A stretch of DNA of 64,000 nucleotides from Oncomelania hupensis (GCA_036898135.1 CM072516.1:61910240-61974239), one strand, 5' to 3'; shown: positions 1-15,952, counted from the first letter of the stretch. The notes: generated by a model not told the origin, from the letters alone. Numbers and translations: made by a program.

Positions 1-11
1 GTGAAGCAAGT

Positions 12-1736
12 GTGTACATAATGCCTCCTGACACTGTAGGAGTGGAAACTGATGAAGACAGCGCTGACGAAGACCAGCCACCAACAATCGCTAACCTCAG
101 TGGACGTCAGTTGCGGGCCAGAGGACTAGCTACAGTCCGCACAAAGTCGGGGCGCCAATTTATTGGGGAAAATTTGGACTCAGAGAGTGACTCTGCTTCA
201 GATTCCAATGAAAAAACGAAACCAACACAGTCAAAGAAGAAAAAGAAAGAGCGTCATTGGGTTCGACGAGACAACAATGTGCAACCATCAATTTTTTGCG
301 CAAAAAACTGGATAGAAGAAATTGATATGCAACCTTCTTCATTGTTTGAGCTTTTCTTTGATGAAGAAGTTGTTGCGCACACTTTGGAAATGTCTAATTT
401 GTATGCCCAGCAAAACGGCAAGGATAACTTTGTTCTAACTGAGTCAGAGCTGAAACTTGCCATCGCAATTCTCATCATCTCTGGCTACTCTTCTCTACCA
501 CGACGTAGACTGTATTGGGAGAACAGTGAGGACACTTTCAATGCTGCCATTGCAAACTCCATGTCTGTGAACAGGTTTGAGGAAATACTGCGCTACCTGC
601 ATTTTGCTGACAACTACAAGCTGAACCAAGATGGCAAACTCGCAAAAGTGAGGCCACTCTTCAGCATGCTGAACGAAAAGTTTGTCAAGTACTGGGTGCC
701 AGAAGAGAATTTGGACGTGGATGAGTCAATGGCCCCGTACTACGGTCACCATGGTGCAAAGCAGTTCATTCGCGGCAAACCGATACGCTATGGGTTCAAA
801 GTTTGGTGCCTGAACACTCCAAATGGATACCTTGTGCAAATGGAGCCATACCAAGGTGCAGGAACTGTCCAAATGCGTCCAAACCTTGGGATGGGTGGCT
901 CTGTCGTCATGGAACTTGCAAGTGTTCTGTCAGACACAGGACTTTCCGACTCACTAACACCAGAACAACACTTCAGTATCTATTTTGACAATCTGTTCAC
1001 GTCACCAGCTCTTCTCACTGAACTGAAAAAAGAGGGCTTTGATGGTACAGGGACGCTGCGTGCAAACAGGACAGAATCTTGCCCACTGGAAAGTGTGGAC
1101 TCCATGAAGAAGAAACCGAGAGGAACAACGGACTTTCGCCTTGACACAGATGACAACATTTTACTAGTCAGATGGAACGACAATAATGTTGTTACTGTAG
1201 CCTCAACAAAGCATGGAGTTGCTCCCATGAAAAATTTGCAGAGATTTTCTCAGTCAGAGAAGAAGTTCATTCAAGTGCCATGTCCAGATGCCATTATGCA
1301 CTACAACAAGGCGATGGGTGGAACAGACCGCATGGACCAAAACGTCGCCAACTACCGTGTGAGCATGCGCAAAAAGAAGTGGTGGTGGCCATTGTTTGTT
1401 TTCTGTTTGGGCACATCCACCCAAAACGCTTGGTGCCTGTACAGAAAATCTGCTGCTGCACAACACGAGCCCCTGGACTACTTGGGTTTCCTGAGGAAGC
1501 TCGCGTTGACATACGTCCACAAGTACCGAGGGGTGAAAGACAACGCTGGTCGGCCCGGACGCATGGAACTCAGTGTTGTTGAAGAAGTCAGGCAAGCTCA
1601 AGGCGGTCATTACCTCATCAGTTGGCCGACCCAGAGAAGATGCAGACAGTGCAAAGGCAACACCAAGAAGGCCTGCTCCAAGTGCCCTGCAACCCCTCTA
1701 CATGAGAAGTGCTTTGAAGCATTTCACTCCAAATAA
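12..1736 (+). CDS. PiggyBac (PGBD-like) DDD transposase
   Basis: Cut-and-paste DNA transposase that excises the element and inserts it at TTAA sites in the nucleus. The frame codes for 574 residues, about the usual full length for the family. An acidic N-terminus (residues 12-70) is followed by a lysine-rich run at 75-79 that may act as a nuclear localisation signal. The RNase-H-like core has the three expected aspartates: D237 in NLDVDESM, D326 in IYFDN and D439 in MGGTDRMDQ. A C-terminal cysteine-rich domain has Cys at 544, 547, 555, 558 and 567 with nearby His, as in PGBD zinc fingers that bind the terminal repeats. No stop or frameshift interrupts the frame. The start is uncertain: Met1 (base 12) or Met4 (base 21), or further upstream since the window begins 11 bases earlier. 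A domesticated PGBD gene is an alternative, but the TTAA-type 3' end favours a transposon. Confidence 0.93.
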   Translation: MYIMPPDTVGVETDEDSADEDQPPTIANLSGRQLRARGLATVRTKSGRQFIGENLDSESDSASDSNEKTKPTQSKKKKKERHWVRRDNNVQPSIFCAKNWIEEIDMQPSSLFELFFDEEVVAHTLEMSNLYAQQNGKDNFVLTESELKLAIAILIISGYSSLPRRRLYWENSEDTFNAAIANSMSVNRFEEILRYLHFADNYKLNQDGKLAKVRPLFSMLNEKFVKYWVPEENLDVDESMAPYYGHHGAKQFIRGKPIRYGFKVWCLNTPNGYLVQMEPYQGAGTVQMRPNLGMGGSVVMELASVLSDTGLSDSLTPEQHFSIYFDNLFTSPALLTELKKEGFDGTGTLRANRTESCPLESVDSMKKKPRGTTDFRLDTDDNILLVRWNDNNVVTVASTKHGVAPMKNLQRFSQSEKKFIQVPCPDAIMHYNKAMGGTDRMDQNVANYRVSMRKKKWWWPLFVFCLGTSTQNAWCLYRKSAAAQHEPLDYLGFLRKLALTYVHKYRGVKDNAGRPGRMELSVVEEVRQAQGGHYLISWPTQRRCRQCKGNTKKACSKCPATPLHEKCFEAFHSK

Positions 1737-1737
1737 A
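1732..1737 (+). promoter_or_regulatory. Candidate polyadenylation signal overlapping the transposase stop
   Basis: AATAAA overlaps the TAA stop of the transposase frame. It is the nearest canonical signal. Whether it is used is not shown by sequence. Confidence 0.35.
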
Positions 1738-1880
1738 GGAAGACCTTTGCTGTGTGAAAATACAGAGTCCAATACAAGTGTATATTAACACTTTGTGTTT
1801 CTTAATACTGATACAGTCTTAGAAACTTGTAAATAGTAACTGTTATTGCTGTGTTTGCTATACATCAGACTCAAAAGTTG

Positions 1881-1918
1881 ATGCGCCCATTCGGGCATGG
1901 CGCCCAACTTATTGGGCG
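1881..1918 (+). other. Sub-terminal palindromes in piggyBac 3' region
   Basis: CGCCCAA (1901-1907) and TTGGGCG (1912-1918) form a perfect 7-bp inverted repeat with a 4-base loop. A weaker GCCC/GGGC pair lies just before it. Sub-terminal inverted repeats of this kind can be transposase-binding sites, but that role is inferred. Confidence 0.5.
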
Positions 1919-2053
1919 TTATCAAAAATTGCCCTAATATAAAGTAAAATTATTTTTTTGAATATTGACAATTAAAACATTTGTCTGTTCCTTATTTGGA
2001 ACATTTCTGTTGAATTAAAAAAAAAAAAGAGGTATCATGCATAAATGGGTTAA

Positions 2054-2702
2054 GGTTGATCCTGAACTTGGCCAGTTTTTTGAGCAGCTCTTTGAGCGAG
2101 GCAAAGCGTTGTACAATAATGATGTACTGTAAAGGAGAAGTCCTAGTATTATACCAAAGGCTGTACGTAACAATTGTAGAGAGGTTTATTGCAGAACAGT
2201 TTACGTACTGTAGAGAAGACTCCGTATTGTAGTGCAGAAGTCACCGTATGGACCTGCAGGAAGGATAATGCAGGATGGCATCAGCAAGGGTCTCTGGGGC
2301 TATTTGACTTCAGTCGGCACATAATGGGTCCTCCCCTCACAGGTGGAATAAATGAGATCCGGGAGACAGGAACAGGAGGAGATGAAACAGGTGAGATGAG
2401 ATCGTGATGAGGGGGAAAATGAGATGGCCGTGTGGGAAAACAGAGGAAGGGGTAGGGGAGGTAAGAAGAGGAGGGGGATTGAAGGGGTGGAACTTGTATT
2501 AATATTGGTATTTATATTTAATAGTTCTTTTAAGGCGCTTTTCCAGCTCAAGAACTACTCAAGGCGCTGGCCGATACAGTCTCTAAACTCAAGCCTGCTG
2601 TGGCGCCCAATTGCTGCCTTATAGGTGCATTATTTGAGGTGCTGTGGGTCGGAAAAGGATAGATGAAGTTGTTGTTTGGGAAAAGATAGGAGAATTTGAA
2701 CC
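2054..2702. other. Spacer with a probable minus-strand retroposon tail
   Basis: No gene is seen. On the minus strand, about 2500-2590 reads GCGCCTTGAG, then GAAAAGCGCC, then an A/T-rich AAATATAAATA stretch. This is the same layout as the 3' ends of the SINE and L2-like LINE copies elsewhere in the window, so a further old retroposon 3' end is likely here. Confidence 0.4.
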
Positions 2703-2982
2703 TGGGTTTTCTCTCGGTACTCCGGTTTCCTCCTTCCTTTCAATAATAGTATTGACATCCAGTCAATCTTTTTGTTTTTTTCAAATTAAAATTCGATTTC
2801 CTTTCCGCTTTCTAATATGTAGGGATCTCCCTGCCTTTACTCCATATGTTTGTGTGATAAATGCGTGTTAGTACCTTATATGTAAGGGTGTGTGTGTAAC
2901 ATGGGAGCGTGTATGTTGGTATCCATCCGCCCTTCTTTGTGCATGATTATTGATTAAGGCACAAGCGCTTATAGGTGACCCA

Positions 2983-3054
<72 letters not shown>
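2703..3054 (+). mobile_element. tRNA-derived SINE family copy, 5'-truncated
   Basis: Plus-strand copy of the SINE family whose full-length copy is at 17425-17815. The conserved central block (GGGTTTTCTC followed by GGTACTCCGGTTTCCTCC, 2704-2733) is followed by matching segments ATTCGATTTCCTTTCCG and GATCTCCCTGCCTTTAC and by an AGCGCTTATA tail that runs into (ATT)n. No polymerase III A or B box precedes it, so the tRNA-like head is missing. Confidence 0.75.
2983..3054. repeat. (ATT)24 microsatellite, SINE tail
   Basis: Uninterrupted (ATT)n array directly at the 3' end of the truncated SINE; probably its expanded tail. Confidence 0.95.
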
Positions 3055-3243
3055 TAGTGTGAGATGGAAGGCAGGTAGCCTACAGGAGGAATCAAGACAG
3101 GTGAGAAGATTGTACAGAAAAGGTTATAGGTAAATTGGTAGAGTGTAAAGCTGAACAGGCCTGTATGAAACGATACGTTGGTGGTGACGATGGGAATGTT
3201 AGGTAGAGGTTAAGTAGCATGCATACATTGCTGAAGATAGAAT

Positions 3244-4530
<1,287 letters not shown>

Positions 4531-4580
4531 TTGTCGTTGTCGTCGTCGTCGTCGTTGTTGTTGTTGTTGTTGTTGTTGTT
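4531..4580. repeat. (GTC)n/(GTT)n compound microsatellite
   Basis: GTC units grade into GTT units without interruption. Confidence 0.9.
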
Positions 4581-5882
<1,302 letters not shown>

Positions 5883-5985
5883 GCGCAAATATAAAGCTAT
5901 GACATATATGTGTGGGTGTGTTGGGAGGTGAAGGGGGGGTAGGGAAAGGCAAGACAAGACGCAGGGGACAGTGTTGCGGTGCTTA

Positions 5986-6045
5986 TTTTATTTATTTATT
6001 TATTTATTTCTTCTTCTTCTTCTTCTTCTTCTTCTTCTTCTTCTT

Positions 6046-6076
<31 letters not shown>

Positions 6077-6100
6077 TTGTTATTATTATTATTATTATTA

Positions 6101-6195
<95 letters not shown>

Positions 6196-6221
6196 TTAGA
6201 GAACCTCCCCCCCCCCCCCCC
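5986..6221. repeat. (TTAT)n(CTT)n(ATT)n compound array and poly-C
   Basis: Short TTAT run, then about 67 bp of CTT, then about 120 bp of ATT with a few GTT units, ending in a run of 15 C at 6207-6221. Confidence 0.96.
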
Positions 6222-8488
<2,267 letters not shown>

Positions 8489-8946
8489 TTTTTGGGAGGG
8501 GGGGGGGGTGGCTAAAATCACGAAGTGCGCAGAATAAGTTAATGAAATAATCAACATGTAAAGGTACATTATTTTAATGTGATGGTTGAGTGTTTGCACA
8601 GTCAACGTGTTTCGGTCTCTGGGGTAAAATGAGAGAAGGCGGTTCTGGGTGGGGTAGCTTGGCACTGTCCATAAAATCGCGTTGTGTGGAACATTCTTGA
8701 GATGTATTATCATTATCGTCGTCGACGACAGCAGCATCAGCAGCAGCAACAGCAGCAGTAACAGTAGTAGCACTAACGGCGTTATCGCCATCTTCAACAG
8801 TAGTAGCAAAAGCACAGCGTCGTCGCCACAGTCGTCGTCGTCATCATCTTTATTATCAGCATTCACCATCATTTGGTTTAAACAGACTGTTATTATTATT
8901 AACGAGGCAAGCAAACAAAACATGGACGACATAAATTCGTCATCAG

Positions 8947-8950
<4 letters not shown>
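8489..8950. other. Spacer with short trinucleotide runs
   Basis: No gene is seen. 8700-8860 carries short CAG, TCG and GTA runs. Confidence 0.55.

Positions 8951-9035
<85 letters not shown>
8951..9035. repeat. (GA)n microsatellite
   Basis: Perfect GA array. Confidence 0.97.
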
Positions 9036-9037
<2 letters not shown>

Positions 9038-9409
9038 GGAGGGGGAAGGAGAGAAGGAAAATAGACAGGGCAGATTAAGAAGGGAAAGCGCATGACTTAA
9101 TGCAAAGAAAGAAATTAATAAAAGCAACGGTCGTTGCTGCTGTCAATGGGAATACCGAACATTAACAGAAAGTGGAATGAGGGAGCAATAGATTGCAATG
9201 AATAAATTTTAAAAAAAAGTAGAGAACCGGTTGTCAAAAGCTCGAAAAGAGCATTTACCAGTAACAGTTAAAAAAGATGTTTAATAAAAGGGGCAGTTAT
9301 AAACGGGTCATTCTCTGAAAGGAAAAAAAAGGCGAACATTAGATGCAAGAAAAGACTAGGCCTGTTTAGAGACAAAAAGAAAGCTGCCTATCTATCTGGT
9401 TGTCAAAAG

Positions 9410-9902
9410 TAAGTAAGACTGTTGCGCTCCCTTGTCATTTCCATCTTCCTATATGCTTGTGAAACATGGACCCTCACAGCAGATCTACAACGAAGAATAC
9501 AAAGCATGGAGATGGGGTGCTACAGAAGACTTCTGGGCATTTCCTATACCCAACACATCACCAACGACGAAGTCCGATATACCATCACACAAGCCATTGG
9601 ACAACACGATGACCTGCTCACAGTGGTGAAGAAACGGAAACTCCGATGGTATGGCCATGTCACCAGATCATCCGGCCTTACAAAGACCATTCTGCGAGGC
9701 ACAGTGCAAGGAGGTAGAAGAAGAGGGAGACCGAAAAAGAGGTGGGAGGACAACATTCGAGAATGGACTGGTTTGACACTGAGCGAAGCCATCAGGGTTG
9801 TTGAGGACAGAGAAAGATGGAGTATGCTGGTTAAACGATTATCTGTGGTGCCCCTACGACCTCCGAGTTACGGGACAGGATAGGATAGGATAGGATAGGA
9901 TA
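9410..9902 (+). mobile_element. Non-LTR retrotransposon 3' end, copy A (5'-truncated)
   Basis: Last part of a LINE: the C-terminal end of the reverse-transcriptase polyprotein and a 3' tail of GGATA/GATAG pentamers. An exact 8-bp duplication, GTCAAAAG, flanks it at 9402-9409 and 9903-9910 and is the probable target-site duplication. The 5' end falls at AAGTAAGACTG, almost the same place as in copy D. Clade not assigned. Confidence 0.85.
9422..9883 (+). pseudogene. LINE ORF2 C-terminal fragment (copy A)
   Basis: Open frame of 153 residues matching the conserved C-terminal region that follows the RT domain in many invertebrate LINE polyproteins. Characteristic pieces are ISIFLYACETWTLTADLQRR, RRLLGISYTQHI, KLRWYGHVTRSSGL and KKRWEDNIREWTGL. 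The polymerase motifs are absent because the copy is truncated. The fragment has no stop, so it is the least damaged copy of this stretch in the window. It cannot act as a reverse transcriptase. Confidence 0.88.
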
Positions 9903-10350
9903 GTCAAAAGGAAAAACCGAACATTAGAAGGAATAAAATGAAAAGGGAAGGAAAGAGAGAGGGTCGCTACTATTGTAAAAGAAACAAATAAAATAAGATA
10001 TAATAAAATAAAATAATTAAAAAAAGAGAGAAGGTGAGCATAAAACAGTAAAGAAGAAAAGTGGGTATCTATACTATTTGATTGTCAACATAAAACTGTT
10101 GAATATAAGGACGAAAATATTGAATATAATAACGAAGAATAAGAGAAGGGAGGGAAAAAAAAGACAGAAAAAGCGAGAGAATTATATTAGCATTAAACAG
10201 TTCACAAGAAAAAAGAGGGTACAGTTATAATATTTGATTGTCTAAATACGAGCATTGTAAAAGAAGGAAAGAGTGACTATAACAACGAAAACAAGAAACC
10301 TAGAGAAGCGAGCTGTCGAAAGCAAAAGAGCGAACATTAGAAGGAAGAAA

Positions 10351-10860
10351 GCGAGGCTTTGAGAAAGAGGGTGGCTGCTGCTGCCGCGGAGGGACAAATA
10401 ATACGGGTAGGGGTGGGTGGGGCCGGCACAGCCAGGTAAAACGGAACAAGGGACAAAGCCTTCTATAGCTCCTGCCTCCATCGCCACCGATCGAAGCTCC
10501 TGCGAGGAAAGGGTAGACAGACTCTCACTGTGCTGACACTTAGCGCGCCGTAGTAGTCTTTTCTATGTTCAGGCCAAGCAACTCGTGACTGTACACAGAC
10601 TCTGGATGGTGTAGGAAGATTTTTTTTTTTAAAATTTATACGAAGCTCGAGTCTTTGCACCGTAACCTTCTCTAATGTCTTTTTTCCCCCTCAAGACTGT
10701 GTTTGTATTTGTGTGTTCGTGGGTACGTGGGTGTGTGTATGTGTGCGTGAAGAAAAGTCTGTCTAAATGAACGTTTCTATTTTAGCCATCAGGACTTCGT
10801 GTGGATCTTTCTCTGAAGAAAGTACGTTCTCTGTCTTTCTCTCTCTCCTTTCCTCAACAC
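10351..10860. other. Spacer
   Basis: No gene or clear repeat is seen apart from a poly-T/A junction near 10620. Confidence 0.5.
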
Positions 10861-10910
10861 TCACTCTCTCTCTCTCTCTTTCTCTTTCTCTCTCTCCCTC
10901 CCTCAACACT

Positions 10911-10978
<68 letters not shown>
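10861..10978. repeat. (CT)n microsatellite, interrupted
   Basis: CT array with two CCCTC-type interruptions. Confidence 0.93.
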
Positions 10979-10981
<3 letters not shown>

Positions 10982-11617
10982 CTCTGTTTAAATAAATATT
11001 TCTAATTTGCTCGTGTGTCTGTTTTGTCCTCAAGCTTGTGTTTCTGTCTGTCTCTGAAGAAGATCTGTCTCTCTCGTCACTTTCGTTGTCTTCTCTGCCT
11101 AAATAAACGTTTGTATTTTGTTGGGCTTATACTCGTGTGTCTTGTTTCTTGCGTCTGTGCTATGAATATCTTTTTGACGTCTTCCTCTTTCTTGCCCGAT
11201 CTTCACCCATCTGACTGATTAATGTATATACACCCCACCCAAAAGCCACACACTCCACTTGTATATTTTAAAATTTTCTTTCAAACTCTGTTTATCCGTC
11301 TTTTTTTTTCTCATCTGTTCGCATTCCTTTTCATCTCCAGCAAAATTCACTCTGTCTTCGCCTGACTTGATCTCTTTATTTTTTTATAATTTGGTGTCTG
11401 TTCTCCGTGTTGCCTCGTTTTGTTTACTAAAACATGCATGTGACGTCATCCCACCATTTTTTTTCCCGTTACGCTTAAATGAATTCGAGCTTGAACCAAT
11501 CCCGCCTTACATGATTGTAAGCTTACTAGCAGAATCAGAATCTTTTGGTCCCCAACATTTAGAAAATCATCTACCATCCATCCATCCATCGTCATCATCA
11601 TTATCATCATCATCATC

Positions 11618-11649
<32 letters not shown>

Positions 11650-11769
11650 CATCATCATCATTCTTCTCCTCTTCTTTCACCGCCTTCTTCCTTTCTTTTC
11701 TTTTTTAGCCTTCTCCTTCTTCTACTCCTCCTCCTCCTCATCATCATCATCATCATCATTATTACTAAT

Positions 11770-11828
<59 letters not shown>

Positions 11829-12972
11829 CATCATCATCATTATCGTCGTCATTATCGTCGTCATTATCGTCGTCGTTGTTGTCGTCATTTCAACCTTTAT
11901 GCACTGAGTCACCTGGGCACGGTGCCCGCTGTCGTTTGGCCGTCACCGGTCGCACCCATGTGTCGGGAACATTTGAATGTTTTGAAGTCCTCCCTTTTTC
12001 TATCGCTGGCTCCTGTCTCTTGTGATTGTGGTGGTGGTGGTGATGGTGGCGGCGGCGGTTGTGGGGAGAGGGGGGGGGTGGTAGTGCATATGTTCACCTC
12101 CAATTCCACGTTTCTTCTCTTTTTCTCCTTCTCTCTCAAGCGTTCCATTAGTCTGCGAGTCAGTTGTCAGTGCGTCAGATTATGCGCCCAAAGGCTCATC
12201 GGGCGACTTGAGGTAGATCCTGTATCGATCAGCGCCTTAATAAAGCAGCCCTGGAGCTAGAAAAGAGCTACATAATAGCGATAAAATAAAGTATAATAAA
12301 ATAAACAAATAAATTAAACAAGTCCTTCTGCTTGCCTGTCGGGCTGCGATTCGCCACTAAAGGCACAGACTGAGTATCTGCGGTTTCTGATACTGAATGT
12401 CTGTGCCTGCTGATGGTCTGTGCTTATGAGGGAGGAACAGGGGGAGGGGTATACTCTTGAGTATCAAAGCGTGCTTAGGTAGTAGCCCGAAGCTCACTAT
12501 CAAATTCTTCGGTGTTTGGCGTGTAAAGCAGCAGCCGTCGCTGATGCTACAGATGTCAACTTGGAACCGTTTTACGTGTTGATCTCAGCTGGCAGTATAT
12601 GCTGATTGTGATTATGGCACAGGGGCTATTGTCATCTAGCATAGCTGAGACTGACGAGCCTCCTCCCGTTACCATTCGTTATGGACTATTATAATATTTG
12701 TGTGAGATAGTGTCATGGTGCTGAGATGGGAGAGGTGGTTGCAGGATCAGCTGGAGAAAGAGATGAGGTATATGATAAGGGAAAATGAGATAGAATGAGG
12801 TATTGTGACTCTAAGAGAAAGTGTGGGGGCCGGGAAGAGAGAGGGTGGGTGGTTTGGAGGTTGGTGGTGGTGGTGGTGGTGAAATTCGTCCCTCTAGATA
12901 CATGCGTGGGCTTTAGGTATTCCTTGTTTGATCGTTGGTGTTCCTGTCACAAGAGCGGCGCGACAGATTTGA
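10979..12972. other. Spacer with ATC arrays
   Basis: No gene is seen. Pyrimidine-rich DNA flanks the ATC arrays. 12280-12320 is an A/T-rich stretch resembling an old retroposon tail. Confidence 0.5.
11577..11888. repeat. (ATC)n arrays, two blocks
   Basis: Blocks at 11577-11662 and 11733-11888, with CTC and GTC variants and a CTT/CTC-rich bridge. Confidence 0.93.
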
Positions 12973-12973
12973 A

Positions 12974-13049
<76 letters not shown>
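12973..13049. repeat. (GA)n microsatellite
   Basis: GA array with one early CA interruption. Confidence 0.95.
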
Positions 13050-13051
<2 letters not shown>

Positions 13052-13158
13052 ATAAATCGAAAGAGTACAATCGTATACCTATATTTATACCTGTGATTGC
13101 TTTTTTTTTTTTTGGTTTTTTTGTGTATAATAAAGTCGCATTTTTTTCAGACAGACAC

Positions 13159-13160
<2 letters not shown>

Positions 13161-13213
<53 letters not shown>
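13161..13213. repeat. (GT)n microsatellite
   Basis: Perfect GT array. Confidence 0.97.
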
Positions 13214-13214
<1 letters not shown>

Positions 13215-13855
13215 CAAATAAAGTGGAGGGGGTAGGTGGAGAGAGATTATTGAAGGGAGCAGGAAATTACGAAATTCAGGCGAAGGTGTTAGTGACAGAG
13301 TATCTCTCTCGCTCCTTTTACCCCACCCCCAACCCCCTCCCCCACCATCTCTCTTAGTGTACCGTAACTCCAATAGTACTAAACTACCCTCTGTCGTCTT
13401 TAAACCTGTCCTCTCCACCACCCTCTCTCTAACCCCCCCCCCTCTCTCTCTCTCTCTGTCTCTCTCTCTCTTCCTGAGGCACCGGTCGTCTGTGTGTGCT
13501 GTGGTGTGGTGTCGATAGGAGAGGCGAGAGGTGAGGTGACACAGGCGACCGACCGCCTGGTGCCAAGGCCTAGTCGCTAGCATCCCGAGCTACCTGTGTG
13601 TCTCTCTGCTTGCCTCCTGTGCTCCACTGGCTGCTTCGGCAGTGCTACCTGTGCTGATGACGAGGAAACACCGGCCCTGTGCCCGCCCTCCTCGATCTCT
13701 TTGTGCTCCCAGCCTAGCCCCAGCGTCTGATAGCGGAGACTTCCATCTTTTTGTTTTATTAATATTTCTCCCTCGCCTCTTCGTTTCACTTGATGCATTC
13801 GGCTCAGCACAACTTTGACTTCGGCGAAGAAAGGAACTATTTTATCGACCCACCG
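13214..13855. other. Spacer upstream of candidate promoter
   Basis: No gene is seen. Contains a short CT tract (13440-13470). CTGC-TTCG-GCAG at 13631-13642 is a perfect 4-bp hairpin with a UUCG-type loop. Confidence 0.45.
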
Positions 13856-13863
13856 TATAAAAG
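13856..13863 (+). promoter_or_regulatory. Candidate TATA box
   Basis: TATAAAAG is a strong TATA-box match. It opens a stretch of nearly 1 kb that is unusually free of repeats for this window and ends in a splice-donor-like sequence. No downstream coding exon could be tied to it. Confidence 0.3.
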
Positions 13864-14821
13864 AGACTGTTAAACTTTGTACTTTTGTTGTTATTGTGGG
13901 TTTTTTCCCCTTCACTGAGTCAGACGTTACTTCTAGCACATTGTTTGTGTACAGTGAAGCAGCAAGACTAGCAGTGAAGACTTGCTATGTTACTTCAACT
14001 ACTCTTTTCATAGTGCGACTACAAGACTTTCACAACGTATCTTTACTTCTTTTTTTTTTTTAAATCGAATACAACAAGATTAGTCTGTGTACGTTGAGGC
14101 TGCGAAGCCTTTCTACAACTAGTTTCAATACTACAACGCTATCACAGACGAACTTCAACGTGGGTGTGTTTTAATTTCTGCCATCAGGACCAACTAACTC
14201 GTCGTAAGTCATTCAGGACTTAATATTCGTAGGTCGTGTAACTTCTTTCCTTGTCGACCTAGAGAGGCTGAAACCAACATTTGGGTTGAAGATATTTTAA
14301 AAACTATAATTACAACTTTTGTGCCTCGTAGATGCCACTTTTCTCTGAAACCTTCAAACTTGATATTTACGCTAGGAACCCTTGCACCGTAATTGCACCT
14401 AGAGATGACGAGAAAAGGTGCCCGGAATTGCTAAACTAATCGTTGGACTAAACCTTCTCTACAGTGTGTGTCTGTTTTACCTGCAACTGCTGGCTGAGAC
14501 AGGTGGCGTTTTGCCTACTGATTCTGTGTTTCGGACTTTCCGTTTTCTCTGCGTTACGAAAACATTGCAAGACTGTTTTATTTTCTTACCTGGAGTTGAG
14601 GTTAAAAACGAAAGGTGTCTAGACTGTCCTATGGACCTATTGTGAACTGTATTAGTGTTGAGATTTTAATAGTTTGTGGACTGCTATACATTAATCATGA
14701 AGTGTTAAATGTTTGGCCGGTCTCCTCTGAACTTTCGATTTCGATTTCTTCTGAGGACGTTTGCGGGATAGCACTTGATAAAAAAAAGAAGAAGAAGAAA
14801 ACATTTAATTTCAAATTCACG
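13864..14821 (+). other. Low-repeat stretch, possible untranslated first exon
   Basis: Mostly free of simple repeats. It follows a TATAAAAG motif and ends at CACG|GTAAGTGA, a near-consensus 5' splice site with GT at 14822-14823. Open frames inside are short (up to about 100 residues) and match no family I recognise. A non-coding first exon or lncRNA exon would fit, as would the unrecognised interior of a mobile element. Confidence 0.25.
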
Positions 14822-15021
14822 GTAAGTGACATTTTTTTAAATCGCCTCAGCTGTTTCCTTTTCATTATTGTTGCTGCTTTTGGGAACTTTCTTTCTTTCT
14901 TTCTTTCTTTTTTGTCTCTCTTCCTGTGAAAACTAACAAGCTCTAGCAGAGTCTTGCAGACTCTCTTTTGCACGTGGCATGGTGCTTAGTAATTAGATAA
15001 ATTTACCTGTGTGTGAGAGAG

Positions 15022-15054
<33 letters not shown>

Positions 15055-15425
15055 TGTGTGAGCATGTGCTATGTGTGTATAGGCTTAATCTGAATATGTC
15101 TTTCTGCCTGTATGTCTGTCTGTCTGTCTGTCTGTCTGTTCATCTGTTTTTCACTTAATATTAATGACAACCGAGTTCTGCCCAAGTCAGATTTTTTTTT
15201 TTTTTGTTATGTTTTTACGACGCAGTAGTTAATGGAAATATAATAATTATGCTCCAGATCTATAGCTCTTCGTGTTTTAGATTCGCGGTCAGAATGTTCA
15301 AACAAAACTGGTAACTAACTACCTGGAGAATATTTACTATTCTACATGTGAGCTTGTATGTTGGTTAAAGATCGCCACGCTTTGAGTCTGATTTGGGAAT
15401 ACGACGCATATAACATCCAGCGTTA
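14822..15425. other. Spacer with short TG and TGTC runs
   Basis: TTTC run at 14888-14909, GT run at 15027-15051 and TGTC run at 15112-15139. No gene is seen. Confidence 0.55.
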
Positions 15426-15429
15426 GTAA

Positions 15430-15463
<34 letters not shown>

Positions 15464-15488
15464 TGTTGTTGTAGCAATAGTAGTAGCT

Positions 15489-15522
<34 letters not shown>

Positions 15523-15545
15523 TAGTAGTAGCAATAGTAGTAGTT

Positions 15546-15615
<70 letters not shown>
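15426..15615. repeat. (TAG)n/(CAG)n compound microsatellite
   Basis: Blocks of TAG alternate with CAG and short TTG/CAA pieces; two TAG-CAG cycles are visible. Confidence 0.95.
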
Positions 15616-15621
<6 letters not shown>

Positions 15622-15856
15622 TGGCATTGACCTGTTCTACGACATAATATTAAACAAAACAAAAAACATTGGCTTCCAGACTTATCTGTAAATACGTTGG
15701 TTTAGATGCCAATCAGCACGAGAGAAATGTTGGTCTGTCGATCGTCTGTCGGTCCGTTGCAAGCCATATATTAAGAACTACTGAACGGATTTTGACATAA
15801 CATCCGAGGAACATTACTTACGTTAGTGGCCTGCCTTACGTGGCATCATATTTGCT

Positions 15857-15858
<2 letters not shown>

Positions 15859-15952
<94 letters not shown>

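Larger units (their letters stand above)
1..2053 (+). mobile_element. piggyBac-type DNA transposon, 3' part (left end outside window)
   Basis: The window opens inside or just at the start of a piggyBac-family transposon. The transposase reading frame is followed by about 300 bp of non-coding 3' sequence that ends in GGGTTAA at 2047-2053. PiggyBac elements insert at TTAA and their termini usually read CCC/GGG next to it, so 2050-2053 is the probable right target-site copy. The left terminal repeat would lie upstream of base 1 and cannot be seen. A sub-terminal palindrome lies at 1901-1918. The boundary is inferred from motif and position only. Confidence 0.75.
9150..10350. repeat. Degenerate purine-rich repeat field
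   Basis: CGAACATTA followed by AGAAGG/AAGAAA-type sequence recurs at 9156, 9333, 9918 and 10331. Other shared pieces are TTGTCAAAAG-like motifs at 9230, 9401, 9902 and 10314 and TATTTGATTGTC at about 10075 and 10227. Spacing is irregular and the units are heavily diverged. A LINE fragment interrupts the field at 9410-9902. No gene is seen apart from that insert. Confidence 0.45.

Noticed and set aside
12921..13583. 177-residue minus-strand frame
   Set aside because: Built from GT, CT and GA arrays; no domain.
13654..13669. Hammerhead-ribozyme-like CTGATGA ... GAAA
   Set aside because: Only CGAG lies between the two core boxes, so stem II cannot form, and no matching stem I/III was found.
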